The notes: generated by a model from the letters alone, not told the origin. A stretch of 54,297 nucleotides of DNA from Bacillus sp. 7884-1 (GCF_002272245.1 NZ_NPDD01000208.1:1-54297); one strand, 5' to 3'. Counted from the first letter of the stretch, positions 43,122-53,134 are shown. A program made the numbers and translations.

Positions 43122-44522
43122 ATGGTAAAAGTTCGTTTGCAGCCCGTTGTCAGTAAGATAAATTTACCCACTGTATTAAAAACAGCAATATTACCTGGTG
43201 ATTCAATGGAAAGATTATTTATTGCAACTCAACTAGGAGAAATCTTTTACATAGGAAACTCAAGTTTAAGAACTTTTTTAGATATTCGCCCGCGGATTAT
43301 AAAACTAGGTGCTTCTGGTGGTTATGATGAACGGGGATTGCTAGGGCTTGCGTTTCATCCCCAATTTTATTATAACGGTCTGTTTTATCTTCATTATTCA
43401 GCAGCTGGAACACAAGGTCCCGGTGCTCAACCTGATCCTTTTAAACCTGACCCATGTGACCCCAGAACTTTTAACCTAAGGTGGGTTAATAGAGAAACTC
43501 AATATGATCATATTGATACAGTGGAAGAATGGATTTTACAATCGAATGGTCAACCTCAAAAACGACGGACTTTACTTAACTTAAGAAGACCATTTTCAAA
43601 TCATAATGGTTTCAATAGCTTAAACTTCTCACCTGAAACAGGAAAACTAATTTTAACAACCGGAGATGGGGGATCAGCCTATGATCCATTTAATCTAAGC
43701 CAGGATGATATGGAAATCGCTGGTAAAATAATTGAAATCGATGTAGTTAAGAATACATTTATCAATAATCCACCCGTAGTCACACGTTTTAATGAACTTC
43801 CCGTACCTATTCAGGAAACGCTTACGGTAATGGCTAAAGGGGTTCGCAATATATCAGGCATATCATTTCAAAGATTTAATCAGTATATCAAATATGTTGG
43901 AAATGTCGGACAGGATTTGGTAGAGTCGATTTTTTCATTCGTTCATTATAAACCAATACCGGTTACTCAGCTTATTCAAGCTTCTTTAATGAATTCTGAG
44001 CCTAACCAAGAAGGATTTATTAACTTTGGCTGGCGAGGGTGGGAAGGTGCTTTTCCTACTCCAATGATAAGGGGCTGTTCTACAAATCCGACTTTGGATG
44101 AGAAAACAATTTCTTTTTACAATGAAGCAGTATCACTTTCTGGGAGACGTCTTCAGCCTTTGACTAGTTATTTTCATAATGATCCCAGACCCGATAAGTT
44201 TGGAGGAACTGCACTTACAGGAGTCCAGCCCTATATGGGGAATGGAATCCCAGGTTTAACAGGAAGCGTTGTGTTTACCGATCTTGCCCGAAAAGAATCT
44301 CAACCTCAGGTTAGAGGGGCTTTAGCTTATACCAGTGTAAGACCAGATGGTAAACAAAATGATTTTAATGTGATTAAAACCGATTATGATTTTGGGTCTC
44401 AATCGGCTTATTATGTTAATTTGGGAACGAATCTGGATCAAACCAGACTATATTTAGGGGTTTATGGCTCTATGAAAGTGACTGATCTAAACCAAGGTAC
44501 TGTTTTTGAAATTGTTCGATGA
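43122..44522 (+). CDS. Glucose/sorbosone dehydrogenase-like beta-propeller protein
   Basis: A 466-residue six-bladed propeller related to soluble PQQ-dependent aldose dehydrogenases. Blocks include LGLAFHPQFYYNGLFYLHYS, SNHNGFNSLNFSPETGKL with an in-motif His, TGDGGSAYDP, and INFGWRGWEG. It has no signal peptide, which is unusual for a PQQ enzyme, so it may be cytoplasmic or spore-associated and perhaps not PQQ-dependent. GAAGGGG precedes the ATG by about 9 bases. It stands alone, divergent from the YbxH gene, with its own terminator. Confidence 0.75.
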   Translation: MVKVRLQPVVSKINLPTVLKTAILPGDSMERLFIATQLGEIFYIGNSSLRTFLDIRPRIIKLGASGGYDERGLLGLAFHPQFYYNGLFYLHYSAAGTQGPGAQPDPFKPDPCDPRTFNLRWVNRETQYDHIDTVEEWILQSNGQPQKRRTLLNLRRPFSNHNGFNSLNFSPETGKLILTTGDGGSAYDPFNLSQDDMEIAGKIIEIDVVKNTFINNPPVVTRFNELPVPIQETLTVMAKGVRNISGISFQRFNQYIKYVGNVGQDLVESIFSFVHYKPIPVTQLIQASLMNSEPNQEGFINFGWRGWEGAFPTPMIRGCSTNPTLDEKTISFYNEAVSLSGRRLQPLTSYFHNDPRPDKFGGTALTGVQPYMGNGIPGLTGSVVFTDLARKESQPQVRGALAYTSVRPDGKQNDFNVIKTDYDFGSQSAYYVNLGTNLDQTRLYLGVYGSMKVTDLNQGTVFEIVR

Positions 44523-44566
44523 TTTCAGATTAATCTCTTTTTAGAATTTATTTAAATGGAATAATA

Positions 44567-44606
44567 AAACAAACAAGAAAGCAATAAAAAGCTCCCTTGT
44601 TTGTTT
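44567..44606. terminator. Bidirectional terminator
   Basis: AAACAAACAAG (44567-44577) pairs with CTTGTTTGTTT (44596-44606), followed by T on the plus strand and TTTTATTATT on the minus strand. It sits between convergent genes. Confidence 0.8.
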
Positions 44607-44650
44607 TTTTTTAGGTAATTAATATTTCCTTTACAGATGCCAAATTGTGT

Positions 44651-45613
44651 TTAAAATTTAGTGAATTTCAGTTTGAAATCACCTTTATATGGAATATGTT
44701 CAACAGTTATCGTTATGTCTTTACCATCTTTATCTTTACCATTTCGTTTATAGGTGAATTTATTTTCATTCAGCTCTGTAAGTTCAAGAACTGCACCATA
44801 CTTCATTCCTAGTGAAACATGGGCTCTTATCTTATTCCCATGCACAACATCATAATAGCCGTAATCACCGCGGCTTTTTCCTGTTTTCGCATCAAAAAAT
44901 TCATATTTATTTGTTTTAAAATCATATTTAGCAAGACCCAAATAATTTTGGTTATAAGCTGATACATCATTGCCGTTTTCATCTAATGCCACTGTTCCTT
45001 GCCAAAGGGTGTCAGATAAAATTTTATCTCCATCTTTGTCTGTAACAATTTCTCCAGTTTTTGTTTCCAACGTCTTATCGGGATCCGTAAAGGTAAGTTC
45101 TGTTTCTTTATATGGAATATGATCAACAAATACCTCTACTTCGTTCCCTTGCGCATCTCTTCCCATTCTTTTATAAGTAAACATATCATTATTGAGTTCT
45201 GTTATTTCGACGACTGCTTGGTAACCCATTGATTCCGAAATTAATACTCTAATCTTTCCATCGTTGGTGATAAAGAAAGTTCCTTTATCGCCACGGCTCT
45301 TTTTTGTCATTTTATCAAAAAATTCGTATCTCGCTGTTTCATCGTCATATTTCGCAAGACCAATAAAGTTTGCGTTCTCTTTCGTGAAATCATTTTTATC
45401 CTTATCATAAACTTTTGTACCCTGCCAATTTGTGTTACTAAGTATTTTAGCGAATTCCTGACCTTTCGTCGCCTTCTCTTGTTTCTTATTCATATTTACC
45501 GTTTGCTCTGCCTTCACTTCACTCGTTTTTGCAAGTGTGGTTGTGCCGAATCCTGCCAGCACTAGGGTTAATCCAAGTAGTATAGCTGGTATTGCTTTTG
45601 TTTTTTTATTCAT
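44651..45613 (-). CDS. Secreted protein with two DUF4822 domains
   Basis: A 320-residue exported protein: signal peptide (to about 29, TTTLAK), then two tandem copies of a domain of about 125 residues. Each copy has the landmarks NTNWQGTKVYD / DTLWQGTVALD, NFIGLAKYD / NYLGLAKYD, YEFFDKMTKKSRGD / YEFFDAKTGKSRGD, FTYKRMGRD / FTYKRNGKD and VDHIPYK / VEHIPYK. That matches DUF4822, whose function is unknown. It lies 50 bases downstream of the ankyrin lipoprotein gene and may share its transcript. Confidence 0.8.
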   Translation of the reverse strand: MNKKTKAIPAILLGLTLVLAGFGTTTLAKTSEVKAEQTVNMNKKQEKATKGQEFAKILSNTNWQGTKVYDKDKNDFTKENANFIGLAKYDDETARYEFFDKMTKKSRGDKGTFFITNDGKIRVLISESMGYQAVVEITELNNDMFTYKRMGRDAQGNEVEVFVDHIPYKETELTFTDPDKTLETKTGEIVTDKDGDKILSDTLWQGTVALDENGNDVSAYNQNYLGLAKYDFKTNKYEFFDAKTGKSRGDYGYYDVVHGNKIRAHVSLGMKYGAVLELTELNENKFTYKRNGKDKDGKDITITVEHIPYKGDFKLKFTKF

Positions 45614-45663
45614 TTTATCGTCTCCTCATTTTTTGTTACTTATTGGAATCTGCTTCGACCTGA

Positions 45664-46371
45664 TTATTTTGCTCCGGCTTTTACCAAAATATGTTCAATC
45701 TCTTTAAATCCTTTCTCGCGTGCATGCTGTAAAGGGGTCACATTATCTATATCCGGAATGTTGACATCTGCTCCATGATCGATTAGCAATTGCACTGTTT
45801 GCTGCTGTTTTCCATCACCATTATTTAAAATGATAGCTTCAAGCATTGCTGTCCAGCCGAGATCATTTACATGATTAATATCAATATCCGTTTTAGAAAG
45901 GAGTTCATTAATAACATCTACATATCCATGTTCTGAAGCAGGGATTAGAGCAGTTCCTCCATACCTGTTCGTTACAGTTGGGTCAGCACCGGCTTTTATC
46001 GTAAGTTTTAGTATGTCGAGATACCCTTCTGCACCAGCATATAAGAAGGGGTTATTTTTCATGTCATCCTGGATGTTGACGTCTGCCCCCGCATCAATAA
46101 GTATTTTTGCCGACTCTGTATCATTGTTGTAAGTCGCAATCATTGTGGAAGTTCGCCCATCTGAATCCTGGGTATTTATATCGACACCTTCCTCAATTAA
46201 TCTTAATATAGTATCTACGTCTTTCCGTTCTGCAGCTTGAATCAGTTGTTCCTCCATATCCACCTCAATCATCCCCTGTTTATATGGTTCTCTACCGTTA
46301 TTTAAGTTACAACCCTGTAGTACCAATATACTGCCTAAGACAAGTGTCAGGCACTTCCACATCATTTTCAC
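45664..46371 (-). CDS. Ankyrin-repeat lipoprotein
   Basis: A 235-residue lipoprotein. The signal peptide ends in the lipobox LVLQGC (Cys21). The rest is four to five ankyrin repeats, with landmarks GVDINTQDSDGRTSTMIA, GADVNIQDDMKNNPFLYA, GADPTVTNRYGGTALIPA, HVNDLGWTAMLEA and GADVNIPDIDNVTPLQHA. It should sit on the outer face of the membrane as a protein-binding scaffold. GTG 46371 and ATG 46365 are both possible starts (AGGGG upstream). Its downstream neighbour is the DUF4822 protein. Confidence 0.85.
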   Translation of the reverse strand: MKMMWKCLTLVLGSILVLQGCNLNNGREPYKQGMIEVDMEEQLIQAAERKDVDTILRLIEEGVDINTQDSDGRTSTMIATYNNDTESAKILIDAGADVNIQDDMKNNPFLYAGAEGYLDILKLTIKAGADPTVTNRYGGTALIPASEHGYVDVINELLSKTDIDINHVNDLGWTAMLEAIILNNGDGKQQQTVQLLIDHGADVNIPDIDNVTPLQHAREKGFKEIEHILVKAGAK

Positions 46372-46517
46372 CCCTGTAAGTTTTTTTCACATTCTAGCAA
46401 ACCTCCCTAATAAATTTGACCTTATCTTTATGTTAATATCAAACCTTAAACTTCATCGAAAAAATTTCTTAAAAAAAGATAAACTTTATCTGAAAATTTG
46501 TTCATTATTATAAAAAA

Positions 46518-46540
46518 ATCCGCCACTTTTGTGACGGATT
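46518..46540 (-). terminator. Terminator of the response-regulator gene
   Basis: AATCCG-CAC and GTG-CGGATT arms with one G-U pair and an AAAA loop, followed by seven T on the minus strand. Confidence 0.8.
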
Positions 46541-46542
46541 GT

Positions 46543-47229
46543 TTAAACATTGAATCGATACCCTGCCCCCCAAACCGTTTCCAGGTATTTCGGATGGGCA
46601 GGATCTTTTTCAATTTTCCCGCGTATTTTTCTGATATGAACGGTCACAGTTGAAACATCTGCTGCCATTTCATACCCCCAAATATGTTCATATAGCTGTT
46701 CTTTGTTCAATACTTGATTCGGGTGATTCACAAGAAATACCAACAGATCAAATTCCTTTGTTGTGAAGGATGTGTACTCTCCGTTTATATAAACTTTGCG
46801 TGCTGACTTATCAATCGTAATCTCTTTAACCTTAATCATTTTTGATTTTGCTTGACTTCCTGCTAATCGTTCATACCGCTCTATATGCGCTTTCACCCTA
46901 GCTACCAACTCGCTTGGACTAAAAGGTTTGGTAATATAATCATCAGCCCCTAAACCGAGACCTCGAATTTTATCGATATCCTCTTTTTTCGCGGAAACAA
47001 ATAAAATCGGAATATTTTTAACTTGACGTACTTGTTTACATATTTCAAACCCATTTATTCCTGGGAGCATGATGTCCAATATAATCAGATCATAATCATT
47101 TTGAAGTGCAAGTTGGAGTCCTGAATCACCACTATGTTCTACATCAACATGAAACTGATTAATTTCTAAATAATCTCTTTGCAATTCTGCGATACTCACT
47201 TCATCTTCAATCAATAATATCTTTTTCAT
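46543..47229 (-). CDS. OmpR-family response regulator
   Basis: A 228-residue DNA-binding regulator. The receiver has the acidic pair in LLIEDE, phospho-acceptor Asp52 in IILDIMLPG, and the Lys in FVSAKK. The winged helix is at about 130-228, with FTTKEFDLLVFL and VTVHIRKIRGKIE. It starts 2 bases after the histidine kinase gene, so the order is kinase first, regulator second. Target genes are unknown; the ankyrin lipoprotein and DUF4822 genes lie next in the same direction but after a terminator. Confidence 0.92.
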   Translation of the reverse strand: MKKILLIEDEVSIAELQRDYLEINQFHVDVEHSGDSGLQLALQNDYDLIILDIMLPGINGFEICKQVRQVKNIPILFVSAKKEDIDKIRGLGLGADDYITKPFSPSELVARVKAHIERYERLAGSQAKSKMIKVKEITIDKSARKVYINGEYTSFTTKEFDLLVFLVNHPNQVLNKEQLYEHIWGYEMAADVSTVTVHIRKIRGKIEKDPAHPKYLETVWGAGYRFNV

Positions 47230-47231
47230 CC

Positions 47232-48674
47232 TTACACACCTTTCTTCAAAGAAAAGAAAACACTTGTACCTTTGCCTTTCTCACTCGTTGCCCAAATCTC
47301 CCCTTCGTGCTCTTCAATAATGTGTTTAGAAATGGCCAGCCCTAATCCACTTCCGCCAGTCCGGGAATTTCTAGACATTTCAGCTCGATAAAAGCGATTA
47401 AAAATGTATGGTAACGCAGAAGGGTCAATTCCATAACCGTTATCCGTTACTTCTACGACTACATCAAATGGTCCTTCATGCAAAGTAATAGAAATGTACT
47501 TATCATCTTTATTCATATACTTAACACAATTGTTTATAAGATTTACTAAAACACGTTTTAACTTCTCTCGGTCAGCTGTCACGTACATAGGTTGATTCAT
47601 TGGATGATAGGTAATCTGTATCCCTTTTTGAACTAAATCTAAATGAAGTTTTTCTACAAAATCTCGCACGTATTCAACTAGTTCGATTATTTCAAAAGTG
47701 AATGACTCTTTCTTTAAATCAAGTTTTGAGAATAAAAACAGCTCATCGATCAATGAATCCATATCTCTTGCTTTTATGTGAATAGTGGTTAAATACTTCT
47801 CCATTTTCTCTCGTGTGTTTGCCACACCGTCTTTTATCCCCTCAACATAGCCAATTATGGAAGTAATCGGTGTCTTTAGATCATGTGAAATATTTGAAAG
47901 AAGTTCTTTTCGATTTTCTTCATATTGAATCTGGAGGGTTATCGACTCCTTAAGTTTAACTCTCATTTCTTCAAAGGTTTTATTTAATTGACCGATTTCG
48001 TCACTTGAAGTCGTTTTGATTTCAAAATTTAAATCTCCTGACTTAATCCGTTCTGCACCTTCTTTTAGAACGGAGATCGGCTTGATAATGCTTCTTGACA
48101 CTAAATAGTTTAATAACCCAATAATCATGATAAACAAAAGCAGCAAAAGACCTAATAAAATGGGAAACATTTCTCGAATTAACTGCGTATTCGAGCTTAC
48201 CTTCCTCAATACAAAAATACTTCCTTCACTTTTATCTGAAAAATAAAAATCAAACTTCACATACGTGAAAAAGAAGTCATTGATTTTAATGGAGTCCCTC
48301 GTATTAATATTTGTTTCTTCAAACTTAGGAAGTGACGTAACTAATGCCTGCTGATCTACCGTGGGTGTCGAGTACTCAATGTTCTTATCTCTTCTAACGA
48401 CAATTTTGATATCCTGATGTTCAATCTTCTCCAGATGCTCTTTATTTAATAGCTGCTCAGAGTTATTTTTTGCCAAAAGCTTTAAATCAAGAAACACACT
48501 TTCCTCAACAGGAGTCAAAGGTTTTTGGAGATAAGATTTTTTGTAAAAGTTCTCTATAGAATTTACATCGCCTGTTAAAGTAAAAATAAGTAAATAACCA
48601 GCAGCTAAGAATAATGTGATAGAAAAAATGATGACCCCCACGTAGGACAACAGAAATCTCATTTTAATGGACAA
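47232..48674 (-). CDS. Membrane sensor histidine kinase
   Basis: A 480-residue kinase with two membrane helices (about 8-33 and 168-192), an external domain of about 130 residues between them, a HAMP linker (193-245), the dimerisation helix with phospho-acceptor His264 in ISHDLKTPI, and a HATPase domain with LINNCVKYM, DNGYGID and GGSGLGLAIS. The external domain has no recognised fold. The start is a TTG at 48674 with AGGAGGTG 5 bases upstream; the next in-frame ATG (48662) is too far from that site. Pairs with the downstream response regulator. Confidence 0.92.
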   Translation of the reverse strand: MSIKMRFLLSYVGVIIFSITLFLAAGYLLIFTLTGDVNSIENFYKKSYLQKPLTPVEESVFLDLKLLAKNNSEQLLNKEHLEKIEHQDIKIVVRRDKNIEYSTPTVDQQALVTSLPKFEETNINTRDSIKINDFFFTYVKFDFYFSDKSEGSIFVLRKVSSNTQLIREMFPILLGLLLLLFIMIIGLLNYLVSRSIIKPISVLKEGAERIKSGDLNFEIKTTSSDEIGQLNKTFEEMRVKLKESITLQIQYEENRKELLSNISHDLKTPITSIIGYVEGIKDGVANTREKMEKYLTTIHIKARDMDSLIDELFLFSKLDLKKESFTFEIIELVEYVRDFVEKLHLDLVQKGIQITYHPMNQPMYVTADREKLKRVLVNLINNCVKYMNKDDKYISITLHEGPFDVVVEVTDNGYGIDPSALPYIFNRFYRAEMSRNSRTGGSGLGLAISKHIIEEHEGEIWATSEKGKGTSVFFSLKKGV

Positions 48675-48986
48675 ATAATCACCTCCGATTCATCCACGCT
48701 AATTCTTATTAATAACTAAGAAAACCATATCATGCAATTCTTAAAATTTTCTAAAATATAAATAAAAAAAACGAAAACATCAACCAAAATACTACAAGTT
48801 ATTTATTTATTTATTTATTTATTTATGTGTGCGATTTTAGACTTATATCCCAAGTAATCGCTTTTATTGTAACAAAAAAAAGCATACCAATTCTTTTATG
48901 AATTGATATGCTAATTAATTTGCTAACTATTTGTTTCTCAAGATAAACGGAACTACTTAACCTTAGAACACGTCCTCACACAAAAT
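48675..48986. other. Intergenic stretch with an ATTT microsatellite
   Basis: Between the kinase and ppdK. It holds (ATTT)6 at 48801-48824 and the ppdK terminator; I see nothing else in it. Confidence 0.6.
48881..48912 (-). terminator. Terminator of the ccpN-ppsR-ppdK operon
   Basis: A 13-bp stem AGCATACCAATTC/GAATTGATATGCT (one G-U) with a 6-base loop, followed by eight T on the minus strand. Confidence 0.88.
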
Positions 48987-51659
48987 TTATGCTGTTGTGT
49001 AAACTTCTTTTTTATTGGAATCATGGCGAATCGTTGCTTGTGCAGCCGCTAATCTTGCCAACGGCACACGGTAAGGTGAACAGCTTACATAATCAAGTCC
49101 AGTTTTGTAGCAGAAATCAATGGACGTTTTCTCGCCACCATGTTCACCACAGATCCCTGTTTTTAATGTCGGCTTTGTTTCACGACCAAGTCTTACTCCC
49201 ATTTCTACTAATCTACCAACACCATCTTGATCAAGGACAGCAAACGGATTTTCTGGCAAAACCTTATTTTCAATATAATTCTGCAGGAATTTTCCTTCTG
49301 CATCATCACGGCTATATCCGAATGTTGTTTGTGTTAAATCGTTCGTACCAAAAGAGAAGAAATCTGCTTCTTCAGCAATTTGGTCGGCTGTAATCGCCGC
49401 ACGTGGAATTTCAATCATCGTTCCAATTGTATACTCAAATTGCTTTCCTGTTTCTTCCTGTACCTTTTCAGCAGCATCAATCACAAGCTGGCGCATTTGT
49501 TTCAACTCATTAACATGACCAACAAGTGGAATCATGATTTCAGGCTGAACTTCCATCCCTTTGTCTGCAAGCTTAGCCGCAGCATAGAAAATTGCCTTTG
49601 CCTGCATTTCATAAATTTCTGGATACACCATTCCGAGACGACATCCGCGGTGGCCGAGCATTGGGTTATACTCATCTAATTGGCGAACCTTTTTCAATAG
49701 TAACTCTTTCTTCTTCAGCTCAGAAGAGGAAGGATCCAGAATTTGCAGCTTCGTCACTTCGACTAACAGCTCTTCCTTATCTGGTAAGAATTCATGTAAA
49801 GGCGGGTCCAATAAACGAATTGTAACCGGGTATCCCTGCATCGCTTCAAAGATTCCTTCAAAATCGCCCTGCTGCATTGGCAGCAATTCAGCAAGTGCGT
49901 CCTTACGCTCGCTGTATGTTTCAGCTAGAATCATTTTTTGTACGATTGGAATACGTTTCAAGTCCATAAACATATGCTCTGTACGGCACAATCCAATACC
50001 ACCTGCGCCAAATTCAAAGGCTTTTTGTGCATCTTCAGGATTATCAGCATTTGCACGAACCCCAATTTTTCGTTCTTGGTCTGCCCAAGCAAGTAAAAGC
50101 TGGAATTCATCTGAAAGCTCTGGTTCAATCATTGGAATTTCTCCGAGCATGATTTCTCCTGTTGAACCATCAATCGTGATTACATCACCGTAGTTGATAA
50201 CCTTCTCGTCCACTTTAAATTGTTTTGCTTTTACATCAATTTTTAGAGCATCACATCCGCAAATACATGCTTTACCCATTCCGCGTGCAACAACGGCAGC
50301 GTGACTTGTCATCCCACCTCGGCTGGTAAGGATTGCTTGAGCTGCAACAATTCCGTGAATATCATCAGGCGTTGTTTCTGGACGAACAAGAATAACCTTT
50401 TTACCAGCATTCCCTAATTCCTCAGCTTCGTCTGCATCAAAAACAACTTGACCAGTAGCCGCACCTGGTGATGCTGGCAGACCTTTTGCTAATAACGTAC
50501 GCTCATACTTATCATCTATTCGGCGATGAAGCAGCTGATTTAATTGATCTGGATCGACACGAAGCAAGGCTGTCTTCTTATCAATAATTCCTTCTTCCAC
50601 CATTTCAACCGCAATCCGAATTGCAGCTTGTGCTGTCCGCTTACCATTCCGCGTTTGAAGAATAAATAATTGCCCGCGTTCTACTGTAAATTCAATATCC
50701 TGCATTTCTTGATAATGCTGCTCCAAACGTTTACATGTTTCGGAGAATTGTTTAAAAACCGCAGGCATCTCATCTTTTAAGGTTTGAATGGGCTGGGGTG
50801 TACGAATTCCTGCTACCACATCTTCACCCTGTGCATTAATTAAGTATTCACCGTAAAGAACGTGTTCACCAGTAGAAGGATTCCGAGTAAAGGCCACGCC
50901 AGTTCCTGAATCATTGCCCATGTTACCGAATACCATGCTTTGGATATTGACAGCCGTTCCAAGGTGATCCGGAATTTTGTTCAAGCGGCGGTAGACGATG
51001 GCACGCTGATTATTCCAAGAATCAAACACTGCGTTGATGGCAAGAAATAGCTGTTCCTTCGGATCCTGCGGGAAGTCTTTTCTTGTATGTTTTTTAACAA
51101 TCCCTTTATACCCTTCGATTACCTCTTTCCAGTCCTCTGCAGTCATTTCTGGATCTGCGCTATATCCCTTTTCCTCACGTGTTTCTTCTAATAATTGTTC
51201 AAAATAATACGTATTAATATCAAGAACAACATTACTGAACATTTGTATGAAACGGCGGTAAGAATCATAGGCAAAACGAAGATTATTCGTTAATTTCCCC
51301 ATTCCAATAACCGTTTCATCGTTCATTCCAAGGTTTAATACGGTATCCATCATCCCTGGCATTGAAAATACAGAACCTGAACGGACAGAAACAAGTAACG
51401 GATTTTGTGCATCACCTAGTTTTTTCCCCATTTTATCCTCTAGGGTGTTTAGTGCTCCCAATACTTGGCTTTCAACGAGCGATGGAATCATTTTTCCTGC
51501 ATCATAATAGGCATTACATGCTTGTGTCGAAATCGTAAAGCCATAAGGAACTGGCAGTCCAATCCGCGTCATTTCTGCTAGGTTTGCTCCTTTTCCTCCA
51601 AGCGTTTCCTTCATATTTCCATTTCCTTCATGAAACAAGTAAACGAATTTATCCATCAT
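48987..51659 (-). CDS. ppdK: Pyruvate, phosphate dikinase
   Basis: Interconverts pyruvate, ATP and phosphate with PEP, AMP and pyrophosphate; here probably gluconeogenic. The 890-residue product has the nucleotide-binding domain (GGKGANLAEM at 21-30, SVRSGSVFSMPGMMDT near 91-106), the swivelling domain GGMTSHAAVVARG with phospho-His453 and regulatory Thr451, and the PEP-binding barrel with GLCRTEHMF and the acid GICGEHGG near the end. Its start overlaps the ppsR stop by one base (TAATG), with AGAGGAG before it. Co-transcription with its own regulatory kinase gene supports reversible Thr phosphorylation. Confidence 0.96.
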   Translation of the reverse strand: MMDKFVYLFHEGNGNMKETLGGKGANLAEMTRIGLPVPYGFTISTQACNAYYDAGKMIPSLVESQVLGALNTLEDKMGKKLGDAQNPLLVSVRSGSVFSMPGMMDTVLNLGMNDETVIGMGKLTNNLRFAYDSYRRFIQMFSNVVLDINTYYFEQLLEETREEKGYSADPEMTAEDWKEVIEGYKGIVKKHTRKDFPQDPKEQLFLAINAVFDSWNNQRAIVYRRLNKIPDHLGTAVNIQSMVFGNMGNDSGTGVAFTRNPSTGEHVLYGEYLINAQGEDVVAGIRTPQPIQTLKDEMPAVFKQFSETCKRLEQHYQEMQDIEFTVERGQLFILQTRNGKRTAQAAIRIAVEMVEEGIIDKKTALLRVDPDQLNQLLHRRIDDKYERTLLAKGLPASPGAATGQVVFDADEAEELGNAGKKVILVRPETTPDDIHGIVAAQAILTSRGGMTSHAAVVARGMGKACICGCDALKIDVKAKQFKVDEKVINYGDVITIDGSTGEIMLGEIPMIEPELSDEFQLLLAWADQERKIGVRANADNPEDAQKAFEFGAGGIGLCRTEHMFMDLKRIPIVQKMILAETYSERKDALAELLPMQQGDFEGIFEAMQGYPVTIRLLDPPLHEFLPDKEELLVEVTKLQILDPSSSELKKKELLLKKVRQLDEYNPMLGHRGCRLGMVYPEIYEMQAKAIFYAAAKLADKGMEVQPEIMIPLVGHVNELKQMRQLVIDAAEKVQEETGKQFEYTIGTMIEIPRAAITADQIAEEADFFSFGTNDLTQTTFGYSRDDAEGKFLQNYIENKVLPENPFAVLDQDGVGRLVEMGVRLGRETKPTLKTGICGEHGGEKTSIDFCYKTGLDYVSCSPYRVPLARLAAAQATIRHDSNKKEVYTTA

Positions 51660-52486
51660 TATAAGCTCCTCTCTTTTTTCAACACTTCTAAAATTAATCC
51701 AGCTGTTTCCTCGATTGCTTTATTTGAAACATTGATAATCGGACAGCCTACTCGCTTCATAATCTTTTCAGCATAATCCAGTTCATCAAGAATTCTTTCG
51801 AAGCTTGCGTAACTTGCTTTAGAGCCTAACCCTAAAGCTTTTAGCCTTTCAACACGAATTTCGTTTAATTTATTGGGAGAGATAATTAATCCAATACAAT
51901 TTTTTCTCGGAATCTCGAACAATTCCTCTGGTGCTGGTACCTCCGGAACTAAGGGAACATTGGCAACCTTAAAGCGTTTATGAGCCAAATACATCGATAA
52001 TGGTGTCTTCGAGGTTCTTGAAACACCGATCAAGACAATATCTGCCTTGAGAATTCCTCGAGGATCACGCCCATCATCATATTTAACCGCAAATTCGATG
52101 GCTTCTATTTTTCTAAAATACTCTTCATCTAGTTTTCTCATTAAGCCTGGCTGATGATGAGGCGTTTTATTAAAGCTAGTGGTGAAGGCATTCATCAATG
52201 GACTAAGCAAGTCCACTGCCATAATGTTATCTTCTGCTGCACGACGATCTAAATATTCCTTTAACACTGGAATGACAATCGTATAGGCAATGATTGACTT
52301 TCCTTTTTTCGCTATCATAAGGACATCTTCAATGTCTTCGAGGTCCTCCACATAGGAATTGCGTCGAATCTCTACATTTCCACCGTTAAATTGTGTTGCT
52401 ACCGCTTTCACAACAAACTCAGCTGTTTCCCCAACAGAGTCCGAAACCACATAGACTACTTCCTTCTCTACAAAAATCGCTGCCAC
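51659..52486 (-). CDS. ppsR: PPDK regulatory kinase/phosphorylase (DUF299, YqfL)
   Basis: Bifunctional enzyme that inactivates pyruvate phosphate dikinase by ADP-dependent phosphorylation of its active-site Thr and reactivates it by phosphorolysis. The 275-residue product shows the DUF299 blocks VVYVVSDSVGETAEFVVKA, the P-loop GVSRTSKTPLSMYLAHKR and NVPLVPE. The start is uncertain: GTG 52486 lies almost on the GGGGAG site; an in-frame ATT three codons later has an 8-base gap. It sits between ccpN and its target ppdK. Confidence 0.92.
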   Translation of the reverse strand: MAAIFVEKEVVYVVSDSVGETAEFVVKAVATQFNGGNVEIRRNSYVEDLEDIEDVLMIAKKGKSIIAYTIVIPVLKEYLDRRAAEDNIMAVDLLSPLMNAFTTSFNKTPHHQPGLMRKLDEEYFRKIEAIEFAVKYDDGRDPRGILKADIVLIGVSRTSKTPLSMYLAHKRFKVANVPLVPEVPAPEELFEIPRKNCIGLIISPNKLNEIRVERLKALGLGSKASYASFERILDELDYAEKIMKRVGCPIINVSNKAIEETAGLILEVLKKERSL

Positions 52487-52492
52487 TCCCCT

Positions 52493-53134
52493 TTATACCG
52501 AATTTCGATCCATTATTTCTAGGTATGCTCGTGTGATGGTTGTTTTCGTAATCCGACCGACAAGTAAATATGTATGGTTTCTCGGATTGATTTCTTTCAC
52601 TACAGGTAAGGAGTCAATGTGATTAGTAATCATTTTTTTAGCAGCTTCTAACAAAGTTTCCTCAGGTGTGATTGTGATAATGTTAGGCATTCTGGTCATA
52701 ATGACACTGCAGGGTAATTCTTGCAAATCTTTATTGCCGATGGCTGTTCTCAGTAAATCTTTCCTAGAAATTACACCAGCTAAATAGCCATTACTATCTA
52801 CCGCATAAAGAGTACCAACATCTTCCAAAAATAGTTGTACAATCGCATCATATACAGATGTGGATTTTTCCACAACGATTGGAAGAGCTTTAAAATCTGC
52901 CACTTTTTTGTGGAGAAATTTTTCTGCCTGATGCTTTACTTCTTGGTTATGATTAAAAAAATAACCAACTCGAGGTCTGGCATCCAAATTACCAGCCATT
53001 GTTAAAATAGCTAAGTCTGGTCTTAATGCTGCTCTTGTTAAGGAAAGCTTTTCTGCAATTTGCTGCCCCGTGATGGGTCCACTTTCCTTCACAATCTTTA
53101 GAATTTCATCTTGGCGTTTCGAAAGTTTAATCAC
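52493..53134 (-). CDS. ccpN: CcpN-type transcriptional repressor of gluconeogenic genes
   Basis: A 213-residue regulator: N-terminal winged helix-turn-helix (SKRQDEILKIVKESGPITG and ALRPDLAILTMAG) followed by two CBS domains (about 75-210; YDAIVQLFLEDVGTLYAVD and LLEAAKKMITNHIDSLPVV). Bacillus CcpN represses gapB and pckA on glucose through ATP/ADP sensing. The GTG start has AAGGGGGT upstream. First gene of the ccpN-ppsR-ppdK operon; in B. subtilis ccpN is likewise next to yqfL, and here ppdK has been added. Confidence 0.93.
   Translation of the reverse strand: MIKLSKRQDEILKIVKESGPITGQQIAEKLSLTRAALRPDLAILTMAGNLDARPRVGYFFNHNQEVKHQAEKFLHKKVADFKALPIVVEKSTSVYDAIVQLFLEDVGTLYAVDSNGYLAGVISRKDLLRTAIGNKDLQELPCSVIMTRMPNIITITPEETLLEAAKKMITNHIDSLPVVKEINPRNHTYLLVGRITKTTITRAYLEIMDRNSV

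Noticed and set aside
48801..48824. Phase-variable ATTT repeat controlling the kinase
   Set aside because: It lies about 130 bases before the TTG start and outside any visible promoter element; probably a neutral microsatellite.
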